Origin: Acetobacteraceae bacterium
Lineage (GTDB): Bacteria > Pseudomonadota > Alphaproteobacteria > Acetobacterales > Acetobacteraceae
Assembly (NCBI GenBank): GCA_031291725.1
Contig: JARLIM010000020.1
Location: 86,807-150,806 of the forward strand
Direction: 5' to 3'
Length of the DNA stretch: 64,000 bases
In this document: one piece after another, positions 20,554-31,159 of the stretch
How positions within the stretch are numbered: position 1 is the first letter of the stretch
How the letters are laid out: the number at the start of each line of letters is the position of its first letter
Program-made: the position numbers and the translations under genes
Notes under the pieces: generated by a model
The model's input: the letters and a program-made list of their open reading frames with translations, nothing else
The model's database searches: none
What the model was told of the DNA's origin: nothing

Positions 20554-21962
20554 TCTCCTGCGCCCAAAATATCGCGTAGATGGGTGAAGGATTCGTTAAG
20601 GCTGCTGAATTCATGCCGCCCCTGCCGCAGCAACGCCTCTAATTTCGGCACCAAACGCAGCGCCTCATCCACCCGCGCATCGCTCCCCGGCTTATAGGCC
20701 CCAAGCCGCACCAGATCGGCCATCTCTGCCTGCACCGCCAGCAACCCCCGCGCGCGCGACACCAAAGCCGCCTCATCCCCCGCCAAACACCCCGGCACAG
20801 TGCGCGACAGCGATCGTTGAATATCAATCGCCGGATAGCGCCCGCCCTCACCAATCCGGCGATCCAAGATCACATGACCATCCAGAATGCCGCGCACCGC
20901 ATCGGCCACCGGCTCATTATGGTCATCACCCTCCACCAACACGGTGAACAGCCCGGTGATGTGTCCGGCCTTGCCATGATGCTCCGGCCCCGGCCCCGCA
21001 CGCTCCAGCAATCGCGGCAATTCGGCAAACACGCTGGGCGGATAACCGCGCGTGGCCGGCGGTTCGCCCGCCGAAAGACCGATTTCCCGCAAGGCGAGGC
21101 AAAACCGCGTCACACTGTCCATCATCAGAAGGACGCTCTTGCCCTGATCCCGGAAATGCTCGGCAATCGTCATCGCCGCATAGGCGGCCTCGCGCCGCAT
21201 CAGCGGTGGCTGATCAGACGTAGCGATCACCACCACCGAACGCGCCAACCCCTCCGCGCCCAGATCGTCCTCGATGAACTCCCGCACCTCCCGCCCGCGT
21301 TCGCCCACCAACGCCAACACCGCCACATCGCAGCGCGCATGCCGGGCAAGCATGGACAGCAGCGTGGATTTCCCCACGCCCGATCCAGCAAACAGCCCCA
21401 AACGCTGCCCCTCGCGACAAGTGGTGAACAGATCGAGCGCCCGCACCCCCAGATCGATCCGAGGCCCCAGCCGCGCCCGCCGCGTGGCATCCGGCGGACT
21501 GGCCCGAATGGGGCGCATCGACCGACCACGCGGCAATGCACCCTTGCCATCCAGCGGGCGGCCCAGCGGATCGATCACGCGCCCAATCCAGCCATCCCCC
21601 ACCGGCAGCACCGCCTGACTGAATACACCTTTGGGTTGTGACGCCTTCATCCACGCCACACTGCCCGGCCCCAGCCCCTCCGTGCCCGCAAAAGCCGATG
21701 CCTGAACGACTCCTCCACGAAATCCCACCACCTCCACCGGCACATCCCCGCCACAGCGCGGCCGCAACGTCAGCCTGTCTCCGACAGAAATCCTGGAAGA
21801 CAGCTGCTCCAACTCCACCATCAGCCCGGAAATGCCGCGTACCCGCCCCTCCAGCCGATGCACCGCCTCTCCCGTCAATGCCGACACCGCCGCCTCGCAC
21901 CGCGCCGAAAGCTTAAGATGCGTCTCACTGCGCGCAACATTTTCCGATTTTTCACTCAACAC
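20550..21962 (-). CDS. fliI: Flagellum-specific ATPase FliI
   Basis: GLFAGSGVGKSTLLSMLARHARCDV, MMDSVTRFCLALREIGLSAGEPPATRGYPPSVFAELPRLLERAG; likely GTG start near 21962 (ORF open to 22058). Confidence 0.92.
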   Translation of the reverse strand: MLSEKSENVARSETHLKLSARCEAAVSALTGEAVHRLEGRVRGISGLMVELEQLSSRISVGDRLTLRPRCGGDVPVEVVGFRGGVVQASAFAGTEGLGPGSVAWMKASQPKGVFSQAVLPVGDGWIGRVIDPLGRPLDGKGALPRGRSMRPIRASPPDATRRARLGPRIDLGVRALDLFTTCREGQRLGLFAGSGVGKSTLLSMLARHARCDVAVLALVGERGREVREFIEDDLGAEGLARSVVVIATSDQPPLMRREAAYAAMTIAEHFRDQGKSVLLMMDSVTRFCLALREIGLSAGEPPATRGYPPSVFAELPRLLERAGPGPEHHGKAGHITGLFTVLVEGDDHNEPVADAVRGILDGHVILDRRIGEGGRYPAIDIQRSLSRTVPGCLAGDEAALVSRARGLLAVQAEMADLVRLGAYKPGSDARVDEALRLVPKLEALLRQGRHEFSSLNESFTHLRDILGAGE

Positions 21963-22084
21963 TTTGCCACGCCTCAAATTTTTAGCGTCACTCAAACGAA
22001 TAATACAACCTAAAGGTGAAAAAAGAATGGATCGATCACAACCAAAGTGATACAACAACCATAGATGGAATGATGGAGGCTTCG

Positions 22085-22840
22085 ATGCGCGTTCTCCTGG
22101 TGGAAGATGATCTTACTGCAGCCCGCGGCATCGCCCTGATGCTAAAATCCGGCGGTGCGGTGGTGGACGAAGCCGATACCGGGCAGGAGGCGTTGGAGCT
22201 GCTGCGGCATTACGATTACGACATCGTGGTGCTCGATCTGATGCTACCAGACATGGAAGGTTATGAAGTCGTCCGTCGCATGCGTGCCACGCGGATCGAA
22301 GTGCCGGTGCTTATCCTGTCCGGCCTGTCCCGCCCACAGGCAAAGGTGAAGGGGCTCGGCGTCGGGGCGGATGATTTCATCACCAAGCCGTTCGACAAAG
22401 GCGAGTTGGTCGCCCGCATGCAAGCCATCGTCCGTCGCTCAAAGGGCTTCAGCCAACCCAGCCTGCGCGTTGGCAATCTGCGGCTGAATTTGGACAGCCG
22501 GGAGGTCTTGGTGGGCAGCACGCAGGTTCACCTGACGGGCAAGGAATATGCCATTCTGGAACTGCTGGTGCTGCGCAAAGGCATGGTGCTGACGAAAGAA
22601 GCCTTCCTCAACCACCTCTATGGTGGGATGGACGAGCCAGAGATGAAGATCATCGACGTCTTCATCTGCAAATTGCGCAAAAAGCTGCAAGTGGCAGGTG
22701 CCGACAATCTGATCGGCACGGTTTGGGGGCGCGGCTACATGCTGCGAGACCCAAGTGGCGCCACCCTGCCGGAGATTGCCGCCCTTGAGCCGCCCTTCGC
22801 CCAGGCCGACATCGCCGCCCCGGTGTTGTCCGCCGCCTGA
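22085..22840 (+). CDS. ctrA: CtrA-like cell-cycle response regulator
   Basis: [24 protein letters not shown]...[16 protein letters not shown]...[54 protein letters not shown]...[16 protein letters not shown]-binding region near-identical to known CtrA proteins; ends ...SAA. Confidence 0.92.
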   Translation: MRVLLVEDDLTAARGIALMLKSGGAVVDEADTGQEALELLRHYDYDIVVLDLMLPDMEGYEVVRRMRATRIEVPVLILSGLSRPQAKVKGLGVGADDFITKPFDKGELVARMQAIVRRSKGFSQPSLRVGNLRLNLDSREVLVGSTQVHLTGKEYAILELLVLRKGMVLTKEAFLNHLYGGMDEPEMKIIDVFICKLRKKLQVAGADNLIGTVWGRGYMLRDPSGATLPEIAALEPPFAQADIAAPVLSAA

Positions 22841-22847
22841 AGCTCGG

Positions 22848-23615
22848 TCAGACGGTGAATTGCTCGGCCAAGATGCGTTCAGAGAGGCCCTGGTCGGGAT
22901 CGAACAGGATGCAAGCTTCAAGGGAGCGGTCTTCACTCACTGCCACGCTGATCACTTCACGCACTTCAAAGCCGTCGGCCACCGCTGCCACAGGGCGCTT
23001 ATCGGGTTCCAGCACCTCGAACAACACTTCGGCTGAGCTCGGCAGCAGCGCCCCCCGCCAGCGACGAGGGCGAAAGGCGCTGATCGGCGTCAGCGGCAAC
23101 AGATTGGCTGAAAGCGGAACAATGGGGCCATGCGCGCTGAGATTATAGGCCGTCGAGCCGGCGGGAGTGGAGATCAGCACGCCGTCGCAGATCAACTCCT
23201 CCAGCCGCACCCGGCCATCGATGCTGATGCGAATCTTGGCGGCCTGACGCAGTTCGCGCAGCAGAGAGACTTCGTTCAGCGCCAGAGCCTCGGCCACCAC
23301 GCCGGTGCGGGTGATGGCGTGCATGCGCAACGGATGCAGCACCGCCGCCTGAGCGCGTACGAGGCGGGCGGGCAGATCGGCTTCGGAGAAATCGTTCATC
23401 ATGAAGCCAACCGAGCCGCAATTCATGCCATAGACCGGGGTGGCCCGTTCCAGCACGGTGTGCAGGGTCTCCAGCATGAAGCCATCACCGCCAAGGGCAA
23501 CGATAATCTCCGCCTGCTCTAGCGGACAATCTCCATACAGCCCCACCAGCCGCGCCAGACTTTCTTGGGCCAGTGGCGACGAGGACGCGGTGAAATGCAG
23601 CCGCTGCGCGGTCAT
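22848..23615 (-). CDS. nadK: NAD kinase
   Basis: [51 protein letters not shown]. Confidence 0.95.
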   Translation of the reverse strand: MTAQRLHFTASSSPLAQESLARLVGLYGDCPLEQAEIIVALGGDGFMLETLHTVLERATPVYGMNCGSVGFMMNDFSEADLPARLVRAQAAVLHPLRMHAITRTGVVAEALALNEVSLLRELRQAAKIRISIDGRVRLEELICDGVLISTPAGSTAYNLSAHGPIVPLSANLLPLTPISAFRPRRWRGALLPSSAEVLFEVLEPDKRPVAAVADGFEVREVISVAVSEDRSLEACILFDPDQGLSERILAEQFTV

Positions 23616-23624
23616 CGGGCGCGA

Positions 23625-24497
23625 TCAGGCCGCAAAGGCGGAAAGTGCCGCAACATCGCGGGCGTGGCGATGTTCCAACACCGGCATATCCCGCCGGATG
23701 CGCGCCGTGGCGGCTCGGTCCATCGCCGCCGTGGCCAATCCAATGCCCTCCGGCTTCTCCGCCACCACCTGCCCCCACGGGTCGCAGATCAGCGAGTGGC
23801 CAAAGGTGGCGCGCGTCTCGCCCTTGGCATCGATATGCTCGCCCACCGTGGCGGAGGCGGCAATCCAGCTTTGGGTTTCAATCGCACGGGCGCGCAACAA
23901 TACGTGCCAATGCGCTTGGCCGGTGGGCACGGTGAAGGCCGCCGGTGCAAAAATCAGCTCTGCCCCGCGCTGACGCAGCGAGAGGAACACTTCGCCGAAC
24001 CGCATATCGTAACAAATAGTGCACCCGACCGTGATGCCCTGTGCCTGATAGGTGACAATCTCCTGCCCCGCACCATAGGTCGCACTCTCACGATAGCCGG
24101 TGCCGTCCGGGGTGACGATGTCGAACAGGTGGATCTTGCGATAGCGCGCGATTTCGCGGCCATCCGGGTCAAACACCAAGGTGGTGTTGAACAACCGCCC
24201 GGCCTCCGCCCCCTCGCCGCGCTCGCAGATCGATCCGCCATGCACCACAATACCGCGCGCTAGGGCGGTTTGGCGCAGGAATTCATACGCCGCCCCGCCG
24301 ACAGCCCCCGAGCCGAATCCCGGCAGCGTCTCGGATTGTTCAAATTTCGTCGACCGGTTGCCGCCCAGACACGACCACATTTCCGGCAGGCAGACAAAGC
24401 CGCGCAGATCAGGTGCCGCATCAAATATCGCGCGCGCCTGCGCAATGTTGGCTGCCTTGTCGTGCCCTGGGCACATTTGCATCACGCTGATCTGCAT
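23625..24497 (-). CDS. Carbon-nitrogen hydrolase (nitrilase superfamily)
   Basis: GFVCLPEMWS, RKIHLFD, GCTICYDMRFGEVFLSLRQRGAELIFAPAAF (Glu-Lys-Cys triad). Confidence 0.93.
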   Translation of the reverse strand: MQISVMQMCPGHDKAANIAQARAIFDAAPDLRGFVCLPEMWSCLGGNRSTKFEQSETLPGFGSGAVGGAAYEFLRQTALARGIVVHGGSICERGEGAEAGRLFNTTLVFDPDGREIARYRKIHLFDIVTPDGTGYRESATYGAGQEIVTYQAQGITVGCTICYDMRFGEVFLSLRQRGAELIFAPAAFTVPTGQAHWHVLLRARAIETQSWIAASATVGEHIDAKGETRATFGHSLICDPWGQVVAEKPEGIGLATAAMDRAATARIRRDMPVLEHRHARDVAALSAFAA

Positions 24498-24539
24498 GTC
24501 CGCTCCCCGCTCAAGCCCACACGCCGCAGATTGCGCCGA

Positions 24540-24887
24540 TCATCGCCGCCAGTCGAGCCGTGGTTCGGCACGTGGGCGCGGTGCAGGCTCAGCCTCACGC
24601 TCGGCCCGCACCGGCCGGGCGGCCTCCGGCATATGCTCGGGGGCGGTCTGCGCAGCACGGAGATTTGCGGGCGGTGCCTGACCCCGCGCTGGCAAACGGG
24701 CGGCAATAGCCTGCAATTCCTCGCGAATGTCACCAAGCTGACCTTCAATCTGATCAAGTCGGGATTTCAAACCGAAGACACTGAACGGCATTGCCAGCAG
24801 CAGCAGCGCGTAGATCGCCACCGGCACCAGAATCGCCAAAGCCGCCCACCAGGGAAGATCAGCCGGCAGTTGGATAAAATTCGGCAT
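24540..24887 (-). CDS. Small single-TM membrane protein of unknown function
   Basis: MPNFIQLPADLPWWAALAILVPVAIYALLLLAMPFSVFGLKSRLDQIEGQLGDIREELQ; TM plus coiled coil plus charged/Pro tail. Confidence 0.65.
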   Translation of the reverse strand: MPNFIQLPADLPWWAALAILVPVAIYALLLLAMPFSVFGLKSRLDQIEGQLGDIREELQAIAARLPARGQAPPANLRAAQTAPEHMPEAARPVRAEREAEPAPRPRAEPRLDWRR

Positions 24888-24976
24888 CACCCTATCCTCG
24901 TCACCCCTCGCACGCACCGATGGGCACTGTTGGCGTCGTCTTGGCACTTATACCCACCCGCACCAAGGCATCTCTC

Positions 24977-26083
24977 ATGATTTTGTTGATCCCGGGCCCA
25001 GTATCAACCCGTCCGGAGGTTCGTGCTGCTATGGCGAACGATTATGCGCCGTGGGACGATGATTTCCGCAACCTCTCCCGCCGCATGCGCGCCCGCGTGC
25101 GCGATGTGGCGGGCGGACGGGTGGAGACGCACACCGCCTTGCCGCTGCAAGGCTGCGGCCATTTCGGCACCGAGGCCGCCCTACGCAGCTTCCTGGCGCC
25201 AGGGCAGAAGATCCTGATCCCGCAAACCGGCCAATATGCCGAGCGGATGACGCGGCTGGCGCGCGAGGCCGGACGGGAAACGGTGCCGCTTCCCGTGGAC
25301 CGCAACCACCCCGCATCGCCCGAACTGATCGCCGCAGCATTGGCGGCCGATCGCACGATCACCCATGTGGGCCTTGTCTATAGCGAGACCAGCACCGGCA
25401 CGATCCAGAACGCCCCTGCCATCGGCGAGATTGTGCGTGCGGCGGGGCGGCGGATGATTCTCGATGCGGTGTCGGCCTTCGGCGCGCTGCCGCTGGATGT
25501 GTCGGCGCAACCAGAGATCGATGCGGTGATCTTCACCAGCAATAAATGCCTCGAAGGCCTGCCTGGCCTGTGTTGGATCGTCGCCCGCCACGACAATCTG
25601 CTGCCGCTTGGCAGTGCTGGCAGTTACAGCCTGGATCTGGCCGACATCCACACGCTCGCGCAGCGCGACGATGGCGGCAGCTTCCGCTTTACCCCACCCG
25701 CGCAGACCCTGGCGGCGCTGGAAACAGCGATGGATTTCCACGCTGCCGAGGGCGGAACCCCGGCGCGGCTGGCGCGCTATCAGGAAAACGCACGCGTGCT
25801 CTATCGCGGCATGGTCCGGCTCGGCCTGCAGCCCTGCCTGGATGAAGCCGATCAGGGCCCCATCGTGGTCAACATCCATGCCCCGCCCGACCCATCCTGG
25901 TCGTTGCCCAACTTCGTGGCAGCCCTCAGGCAGCGAGGCTTTGTGATCAGCAATTTCTACAACACCACAGCGCCGAGTTTCCGCGTCGGCTGCATCGGCC
26001 ACGTCACGCCGAACGATATGGAGCGTTTCGTCGCCGCGGTGGATGCGGCGCTGATCGAGATCGGCATCAGCCAAAGGCGCTGA
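24977..26083 (+). CDS. phnW: 2-aminoethylphosphonate--pyruvate transaminase-like PLP enzyme
   Basis: MILLIPGPVSTRPEVRAAMANDYAPWDDDFRNL...FTSNKCLEGLPGL; class V aminotransferase, PhnW-like. Confidence 0.75.
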   Translation: MILLIPGPVSTRPEVRAAMANDYAPWDDDFRNLSRRMRARVRDVAGGRVETHTALPLQGCGHFGTEAALRSFLAPGQKILIPQTGQYAERMTRLAREAGRETVPLPVDRNHPASPELIAAALAADRTITHVGLVYSETSTGTIQNAPAIGEIVRAAGRRMILDAVSAFGALPLDVSAQPEIDAVIFTSNKCLEGLPGLCWIVARHDNLLPLGSAGSYSLDLADIHTLAQRDDGGSFRFTPPAQTLAALETAMDFHAAEGGTPARLARYQENARVLYRGMVRLGLQPCLDEADQGPIVVNIHAPPDPSWSLPNFVAALRQRGFVISNFYNTTAPSFRVGCIGHVTPNDMERFVAAVDAALIEIGISQRR

Positions 26084-26821
26084 TCAGAGGCTGACCGCCA
26101 GCGCCTCCACATCCGCCCCGGCCTGTGCGCCGGGGTGGCGGGCGAGCAGCAGCGATTGCCGACGGATCGCCTCGCGCACCTTCTCGTCACGCCGCACCAC
26201 GCCGGCAAGACCGGGCATTTCACCAAGAAAACCGGCGCTCGCCCGCGCCAATGTCTCATAGACGCGCTGACCTGCCGCCGGGCTGCTGGCCTGATTGACC
26301 ACAATCGCCCCCGGCCCGCGCGGTTTCGGGCGATCCTGCCGGTGCAGTTTCAGCACGGCATAAGCATCCGTCAGGCTGGTCGGCTCCTCGGTGGCGACAA
26401 CCAGAAGCCGATCGGCGGCCGCGGCCATCTGGCGGACGAACGGATCCAGCCCCGCCCCGAGATCGACCACGATCCGATCATAATCACGCCCGGCTTCGGC
26501 GAGCAGATGCAACACTGTCTGCCACCCGGCAGGACCAAGGCCTGCCAATTCCCCCGAGCCGGAGCGGCCTGCCAGGATGTCAAACCCGCCCGCATGTCGC
26601 GAACATGCCTGCCGCAACGTGCATTGTCCGGCCAGCACCCCACCCATATCGCGCTCGGGCAGCAAGCCAAGTTGGATATCCACATTGGCTAGACCCAGAT
26701 CGGCATCAAACAGCAACACCCGCAAGCCCCGCCGCGCCAAGCAATGCGCGAGCGTGATGGCGAACCATGTCTTGCCCACGCCGCCCTTGCCAGAGGCCAC
26801 CATGATCGTGGTGGCTGTCAT
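26084..26821 (-). CDS. flhG: MinD-like ATPase FlhG/FleN
   Basis: MVASGKGGVGKTWFAITLAHCLARRGLRVLLFDADLGLANVDIQLG; downstream of flhF. Confidence 0.9.
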   Translation of the reverse strand: MTATTIMVASGKGGVGKTWFAITLAHCLARRGLRVLLFDADLGLANVDIQLGLLPERDMGGVLAGQCTLRQACSRHAGGFDILAGRSGSGELAGLGPAGWQTVLHLLAEAGRDYDRIVVDLGAGLDPFVRQMAAAADRLLVVATEEPTSLTDAYAVLKLHRQDRPKPRGPGAIVVNQASSPAAGQRVYETLARASAGFLGEMPGLAGVVRRDEKVREAIRRQSLLLARHPGAQAGADVEALAVSL

Positions 26822-27711
26822 TGGCGTCGCCCCGTCTGTTGGGCGGACTCGATGAGCAGCGCTGCCAATGCGTGCGGCAGCATCGGCACCAACCCATCCG
26901 CCGCCCCCGGCCCTACCCCTGCTTCCGCCAAGGCCAACCCGGCCTCGGCGGCAGTCAGCACGCAGCCCAGGCGGCGGGCGACATCCAGCCGTGTGGCGAT
27001 CAGGAATTCAGCGCCCAATGCCGCAAATCCATCCGCCGTCTCACGCGCCTCCATGTGGTCCATCCCGGCCGGCAGCACCAAGGCCACCCGCGCCTGAGCC
27101 GAAGCGGCAAGGGTGGCGAGTTCGGCGCTGTGCAGCGCATCGGCCGGCGATATCCCCGGCAGGTCGATCAGCACCGGCGCCCCATCCCGCCGCCGCGCCA
27201 GTGCCCGCGCAAGGCTGACGGGTTGGCTTGCCACCACCAGATCAAGGCCGAGCAGGCGGGTGAAGGCGGCCAATTGTTCGGCGGCACCGGCGCGCCTGCC
27301 ATCTGCGGTGATCACCATCGGCTTTTGTCCCTCCATCACCAACCGCGTGGCCAAGCGCGCCACCGTCAGGGTTTTTCCGGCGCCGGGCGGACCGGCAAAC
27401 ATCAGCGGCAGTTCCCCGGCAGCAAGTGGCAGAGGGGTAAAGCGCAAGACGGAGTCCAACGTTTCAGCCAGATCGCCGCGTGACAGTCGGTCGGCGAGCA
27501 ATTCAGGCACGCCGTGGAATGCAAGGCAGTGAGCGGTCGCCGGGTTGACGGGAATTGGCGCATGCGTCGGCACATCCTCCCGCGCCGCCGCGATTTCCAC
27601 GCCGCCCACCACCTTGCGGGTGGAGAGAATCAGCGCCTCATCGCCCAACTCGGCGCGGATCAGAGCCATCGCGGCCTGTGGCGAGGCGGCCTGATAGAGC
27701 TTCAGGCGCAT
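26818..27711 (-). CDS. flhF: Flagellar SRP-like GTPase FlhF
   Basis: MRLKLYQAASPQAAMALIRAELGDEALILSTRKV...FAGPPGAGKTLTVARLATRLV...VLIDLPGISP. Confidence 0.92.
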   Translation of the reverse strand: MRLKLYQAASPQAAMALIRAELGDEALILSTRKVVGGVEIAAAREDVPTHAPIPVNPATAHCLAFHGVPELLADRLSRGDLAETLDSVLRFTPLPLAAGELPLMFAGPPGAGKTLTVARLATRLVMEGQKPMVITADGRRAGAAEQLAAFTRLLGLDLVVASQPVSLARALARRRDGAPVLIDLPGISPADALHSAELATLAASAQARVALVLPAGMDHMEARETADGFAALGAEFLIATRLDVARRLGCVLTAAEAGLALAEAGVGPGAADGLVPMLPHALAALLIESAQQTGRRQ

Positions 27712-27724
27712 ACACGCGCTCCAC

Positions 27725-29806
27725 TCATAGGCTGCCCACCGTGCGAATGCGCACACGCGGCGAGATTTCGGTCTGCGCCAGCACCGACGTCAGTGGCCGA
27801 ACACGCTCGACGATGGCACGCACATGGAAGCGGATCTGGCTCCCCGTCAGCAGCACCGGCGCCTCCCCCGCCAGCGCCGCCGCATCGAACGCCGATTTCA
27901 GCCGCTGCATGAATTCCGACAATTGCGAGGGCGCCATCGCCAATTGCCGATCATCCGGCGGCCCCACCAACGCCTCGGCAAATGCCGTCTCCCAGTCTGG
28001 CGAGAGGGTGATGAGTGGAATATAGCCAGCCGGCCCGATATGCGCGTCGCTGATCTGCCGCGCCAAGCGCACCCGCACATGTGCCACGATGGCCGTCATT
28101 GCGCGGATTTGGCCGGTGCAGGCTTCCTGAATACCCTCCAGAATGGTGGACAGATCGCGAATGGAGTTGCGCTCGGCAAGCAGCATTTGCAGCACGCGCT
28201 GAACGCCGCCGACGGAAATATGCTGTGGAATCAATTCAGAAACCAGCTTTTGCTGTTCACGCGGCAAATCGTCGAGCAGTTTTTGGGTTTCGGCAAAGCT
28301 GAGCAATTCTGGCATGTTCTGCTTGATCAACTCGGTCAGATGCGTGGCCAATACGCTGGCCGGATCAACCACCGTGCAGCCACGCAACACCGCCTCCTCA
28401 CGCAAAGCGGGATCAACCCACAAAGCAGGCAGGTTGAAGGCGGGCTCTTGCGTTGCTTCACCGGCAAGATTGGGCAGGCCGCCCTTGGGGTCCATCACCA
28501 GCAAATGCCCAGGGCGCAACTCGCCGCGCCCAGCTTCGATCTCCTTGATCCGCACGCAATATGCATCCGAGCCAAGCTGCATGTTGTCCTGGATGCGCAC
28601 AGGCGGGATGACAAAGCCCATCTCGCTGGCCAAAGCTCGGCGGATTTGTTTGATTTGCTCGGTCAAACGTGGAGTATCGCCACCGGCCAACACCAGCAGC
28701 GCGTATCCGAGTTCAAGGCGGATCATGTCGATGCGCAGCGCTTCACTGACGGGCGGCTCACTGGGCGCGGGCGGCGGGGGTGGCGGCGGGGCTGCTGTAT
28801 CGAGTGGCGTTTTATGCCGCAACCACGCCCCCCCACCTGCCAGACCGGCCAAAGCGAGGAAGGGCAGTGTCGGCAGGCCCGGCATCAGCGCCAAGACCAG
28901 CGCCGCCCCCGCCGCCATTGCCATCGGCTTCGGATTGCCACCCAATTGCCGGATCAGCGCCGCATCTGCCGTGCCCTCCATGCCGCCCTTGGTGACAACG
29001 ATGCCGGCGGCCGTTGAGACCAGCAAAGCCGGGATTTGCGAGACCAGACCATCACCGACGGTGAGTGTGGTGTACGTGCTCGCCGCCTCCGCGAACGGCA
29101 TGCCGTGCCGCCCGAGGCCGATGGCCAGACCGCCGACGATGTTGATTGAGGTGATGATCAGCCCGGCAATCGCATCGCCGCGCACAAATTTCGCAGCACC
29201 ATCCATCGCACCATAAAACCCGCTCTCGCCTTCCAACTCCTTACGGCGACGGCGCGCGGTGGCCTCGTCGATCATGCCGGAGGACATGTCGGCATCGATG
29301 GCCATTTGCTTGCCGGGCATCGCATCAAGGCTGAAGCGGGCGGCGACCTCGGCAATGCGGCTGGAGCCCTTGGTGATCACCATGAAATTCACCACCAACA
29401 GGATGGCGAACAGGATCAGGCCGATCAGCACATCTCCGCCCATCAAAAACCCGCCAAACGCCGCCACCACATGCCCCGCAGCCGTCGGTCCCTCATTGCC
29501 ATGCGAGAGAATCAGCCTTGTGGTGGCCACGTTCAGCGACAGGCGCAGCAAGGTGGTGAGCAGCAGCAGCGTGGGAAAGCTGGTGAAATCGAGCGGTTTG
29601 GCGAGGAACATCGCCACCATCAACACCAACACCGCCATCGTGACCGACAAGGCAAGGCCGAGATCGAGCACCACCGGCGGCAGCGGCAGGATCAGCACCG
29701 ACAACAAACCCACCACACCGAGCGCCAACCCCACATCCGTGCCAACGCCGAATTGCGCCAGACGGAGCTGAATATGGCCGAGAGGTGTGGAAAGAGCTTC
29801 TGACAT
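27725..29806 (-). CDS. flhA: Flagellar export protein FlhA
   Basis: FTSFPTLLLLTTLLRLSLNVATTRLILSHG, PGKQMAIDADMSSGMIDEATARRRRKELEGESGFYGAMDGAAKFVRGDAIAG. Confidence 0.98.
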   Translation of the reverse strand: MSEALSTPLGHIQLRLAQFGVGTDVGLALGVVGLLSVLILPLPPVVLDLGLALSVTMAVLVLMVAMFLAKPLDFTSFPTLLLLTTLLRLSLNVATTRLILSHGNEGPTAAGHVVAAFGGFLMGGDVLIGLILFAILLVVNFMVITKGSSRIAEVAARFSLDAMPGKQMAIDADMSSGMIDEATARRRRKELEGESGFYGAMDGAAKFVRGDAIAGLIITSINIVGGLAIGLGRHGMPFAEAASTYTTLTVGDGLVSQIPALLVSTAAGIVVTKGGMEGTADAALIRQLGGNPKPMAMAAGAALVLALMPGLPTLPFLALAGLAGGGAWLRHKTPLDTAAPPPPPPPAPSEPPVSEALRIDMIRLELGYALLVLAGGDTPRLTEQIKQIRRALASEMGFVIPPVRIQDNMQLGSDAYCVRIKEIEAGRGELRPGHLLVMDPKGGLPNLAGEATQEPAFNLPALWVDPALREEAVLRGCTVVDPASVLATHLTELIKQNMPELLSFAETQKLLDDLPREQQKLVSELIPQHISVGGVQRVLQMLLAERNSIRDLSTILEGIQEACTGQIRAMTAIVAHVRVRLARQISDAHIGPAGYIPLITLSPDWETAFAEALVGPPDDRQLAMAPSQLSEFMQRLKSAFDAAALAGEAPVLLTGSQIRFHVRAIVERVRPLTSVLAQTEISPRVRIRTVGSL

Positions 29807-29808
29807 GC

Positions 29809-31149
29809 TCAGGCCACAGCGCCAGCGGCTGGCGGCGGCACGGCTTCGCCTTGAGCGGTGTAGTCACGCAGCTTGTTGCGCAGCGCACGGATGGAAATGC
29901 CCAGAATCGTCGCCGCATGGGTGCGGTTGCCCAGCGTGTGATGCAACGTCTCGATGATCAAGGCGCGCTCAACATCCTCCATTTTGCGCCCGACGAAGCC
30001 GGAGAGATCCCCTATGTTTTGCGGCTTGAAGCACGCAGCGCCCTGGGTTTCGCCGCCGAGCAATTCGATGGCATCCGGCCCGATCTCATCCCCCGAGGCC
30101 AGCAGAACCGCGCGGTGAATGGTGTTTTCCAGCTCCCTCACATTGCCGCGCCAGGGGCAGGCGCGCAGGCGGGCAAGGCAGGCGGCGCTGACCGCGCGAT
30201 AGGCCACCCCATTGGCCTCGGCATAACGCCGCGCGAAATGCTCGGCCAACGCCGCGATGTCGCCCGGTCTCTCCCGCAACGGCGGCAGGCGCAGCGAGAC
30301 GACGTTGAGGCGGAAATACAGATCCTCACGGAACGTCCCACGCGATACCTCCGCCAGCAGATCGCGATTCGAGGTGGCGAGGATGCGCACATCCACTTTC
30401 ACCGGAGCCGCGCCACCCAGCCGGTCGATCTCGCGTTCCTGCAACACGCGCAGCAGCTTGGCTTGCAGGCGCAAATCCATCTCGGAGATTTCATCGAGCA
30501 GCAGCGTGCCGCCATCGGCGGCTTCGAAGCGGCCAATCCGGCGCGCAATCGCACCGCTGAAGGCGCCCTTCTCATGGCCGAACATCTCGCTTTCCAGAAG
30601 ATTTTCTGGAATCGCCGCGCAATTCAACGCCACGAATGCCCCGGATGCGCGGCGGGATTTGCGGTGCAGGTGACGGGCGAGCACCTCCTTGCCGGTGCCG
30701 CTTTCGCCACAGATCAGGATTGAGGCATCCGCGCGCGCCACCTGATCGGCACGGGCGAGCAGGTCGAGCATTATCGGATCGCGCACGACAAGGCGATGCG
30801 TCTGACCGCTTGCGGCTTCCAGTATGGCGGCGATCAGATCGGCATCGGGCGGCAGCGGCAGGAATTCGCGGGCACCATGCCGAATTGCCAGCGCCGCACG
30901 CTCAGGCGAGACGTTGACGCCGCACGCAATCACCGGCACCGCAATGCGCTCACGCGCCATCGCATCGACCAACCAGCCGAGATCGAGCGAGACGTCACAC
31001 AGCACCGCTTCCACCGGAACCGACCCGCGCAACCGCTCCAGCGCCACCTCCACGTCGTCCGCCTGATCCAGCAGCACGCCGCGCCCGACCGCCATGCGCG
31101 CCGCGGCCCCCAACGGGCCGGAGAGTGAGCCGATGATCAAAACGCGCAT
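29809..31149 (-). CDS. flbD: Sigma-54-dependent flagellar transcriptional activator FlbD
   Basis: AAA+ domain ILICGESGTGKEVLARHLH, EMFGHEKGAFSGAI (GAFTGA-like), C-terminal HTH TILGISIRALRNKLRDY; receiver-like N-terminus; within flagellar operon. Confidence 0.92.
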   Translation of the reverse strand: MRVLIIGSLSGPLGAAARMAVGRGVLLDQADDVEVALERLRGSVPVEAVLCDVSLDLGWLVDAMARERIAVPVIACGVNVSPERAALAIRHGAREFLPLPPDADLIAAILEAASGQTHRLVVRDPIMLDLLARADQVARADASILICGESGTGKEVLARHLHRKSRRASGAFVALNCAAIPENLLESEMFGHEKGAFSGAIARRIGRFEAADGGTLLLDEISEMDLRLQAKLLRVLQEREIDRLGGAAPVKVDVRILATSNRDLLAEVSRGTFREDLYFRLNVVSLRLPPLRERPGDIAALAEHFARRYAEANGVAYRAVSAACLARLRACPWRGNVRELENTIHRAVLLASGDEIGPDAIELLGGETQGAACFKPQNIGDLSGFVGRKMEDVERALIIETLHHTLGNRTHAATILGISIRALRNKLRDYTAQGEAVPPPAAGAVA

Positions 31150-31159
31150 GCTCGCCTCC

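Noticed and set aside
21963-22084. CtrA autoregulatory site (TTAA-N7-TTAA) between fliI and ctrA
   Set aside because: Only a half-site-like cTTAAg near 21912 was seen; no proper full motif.
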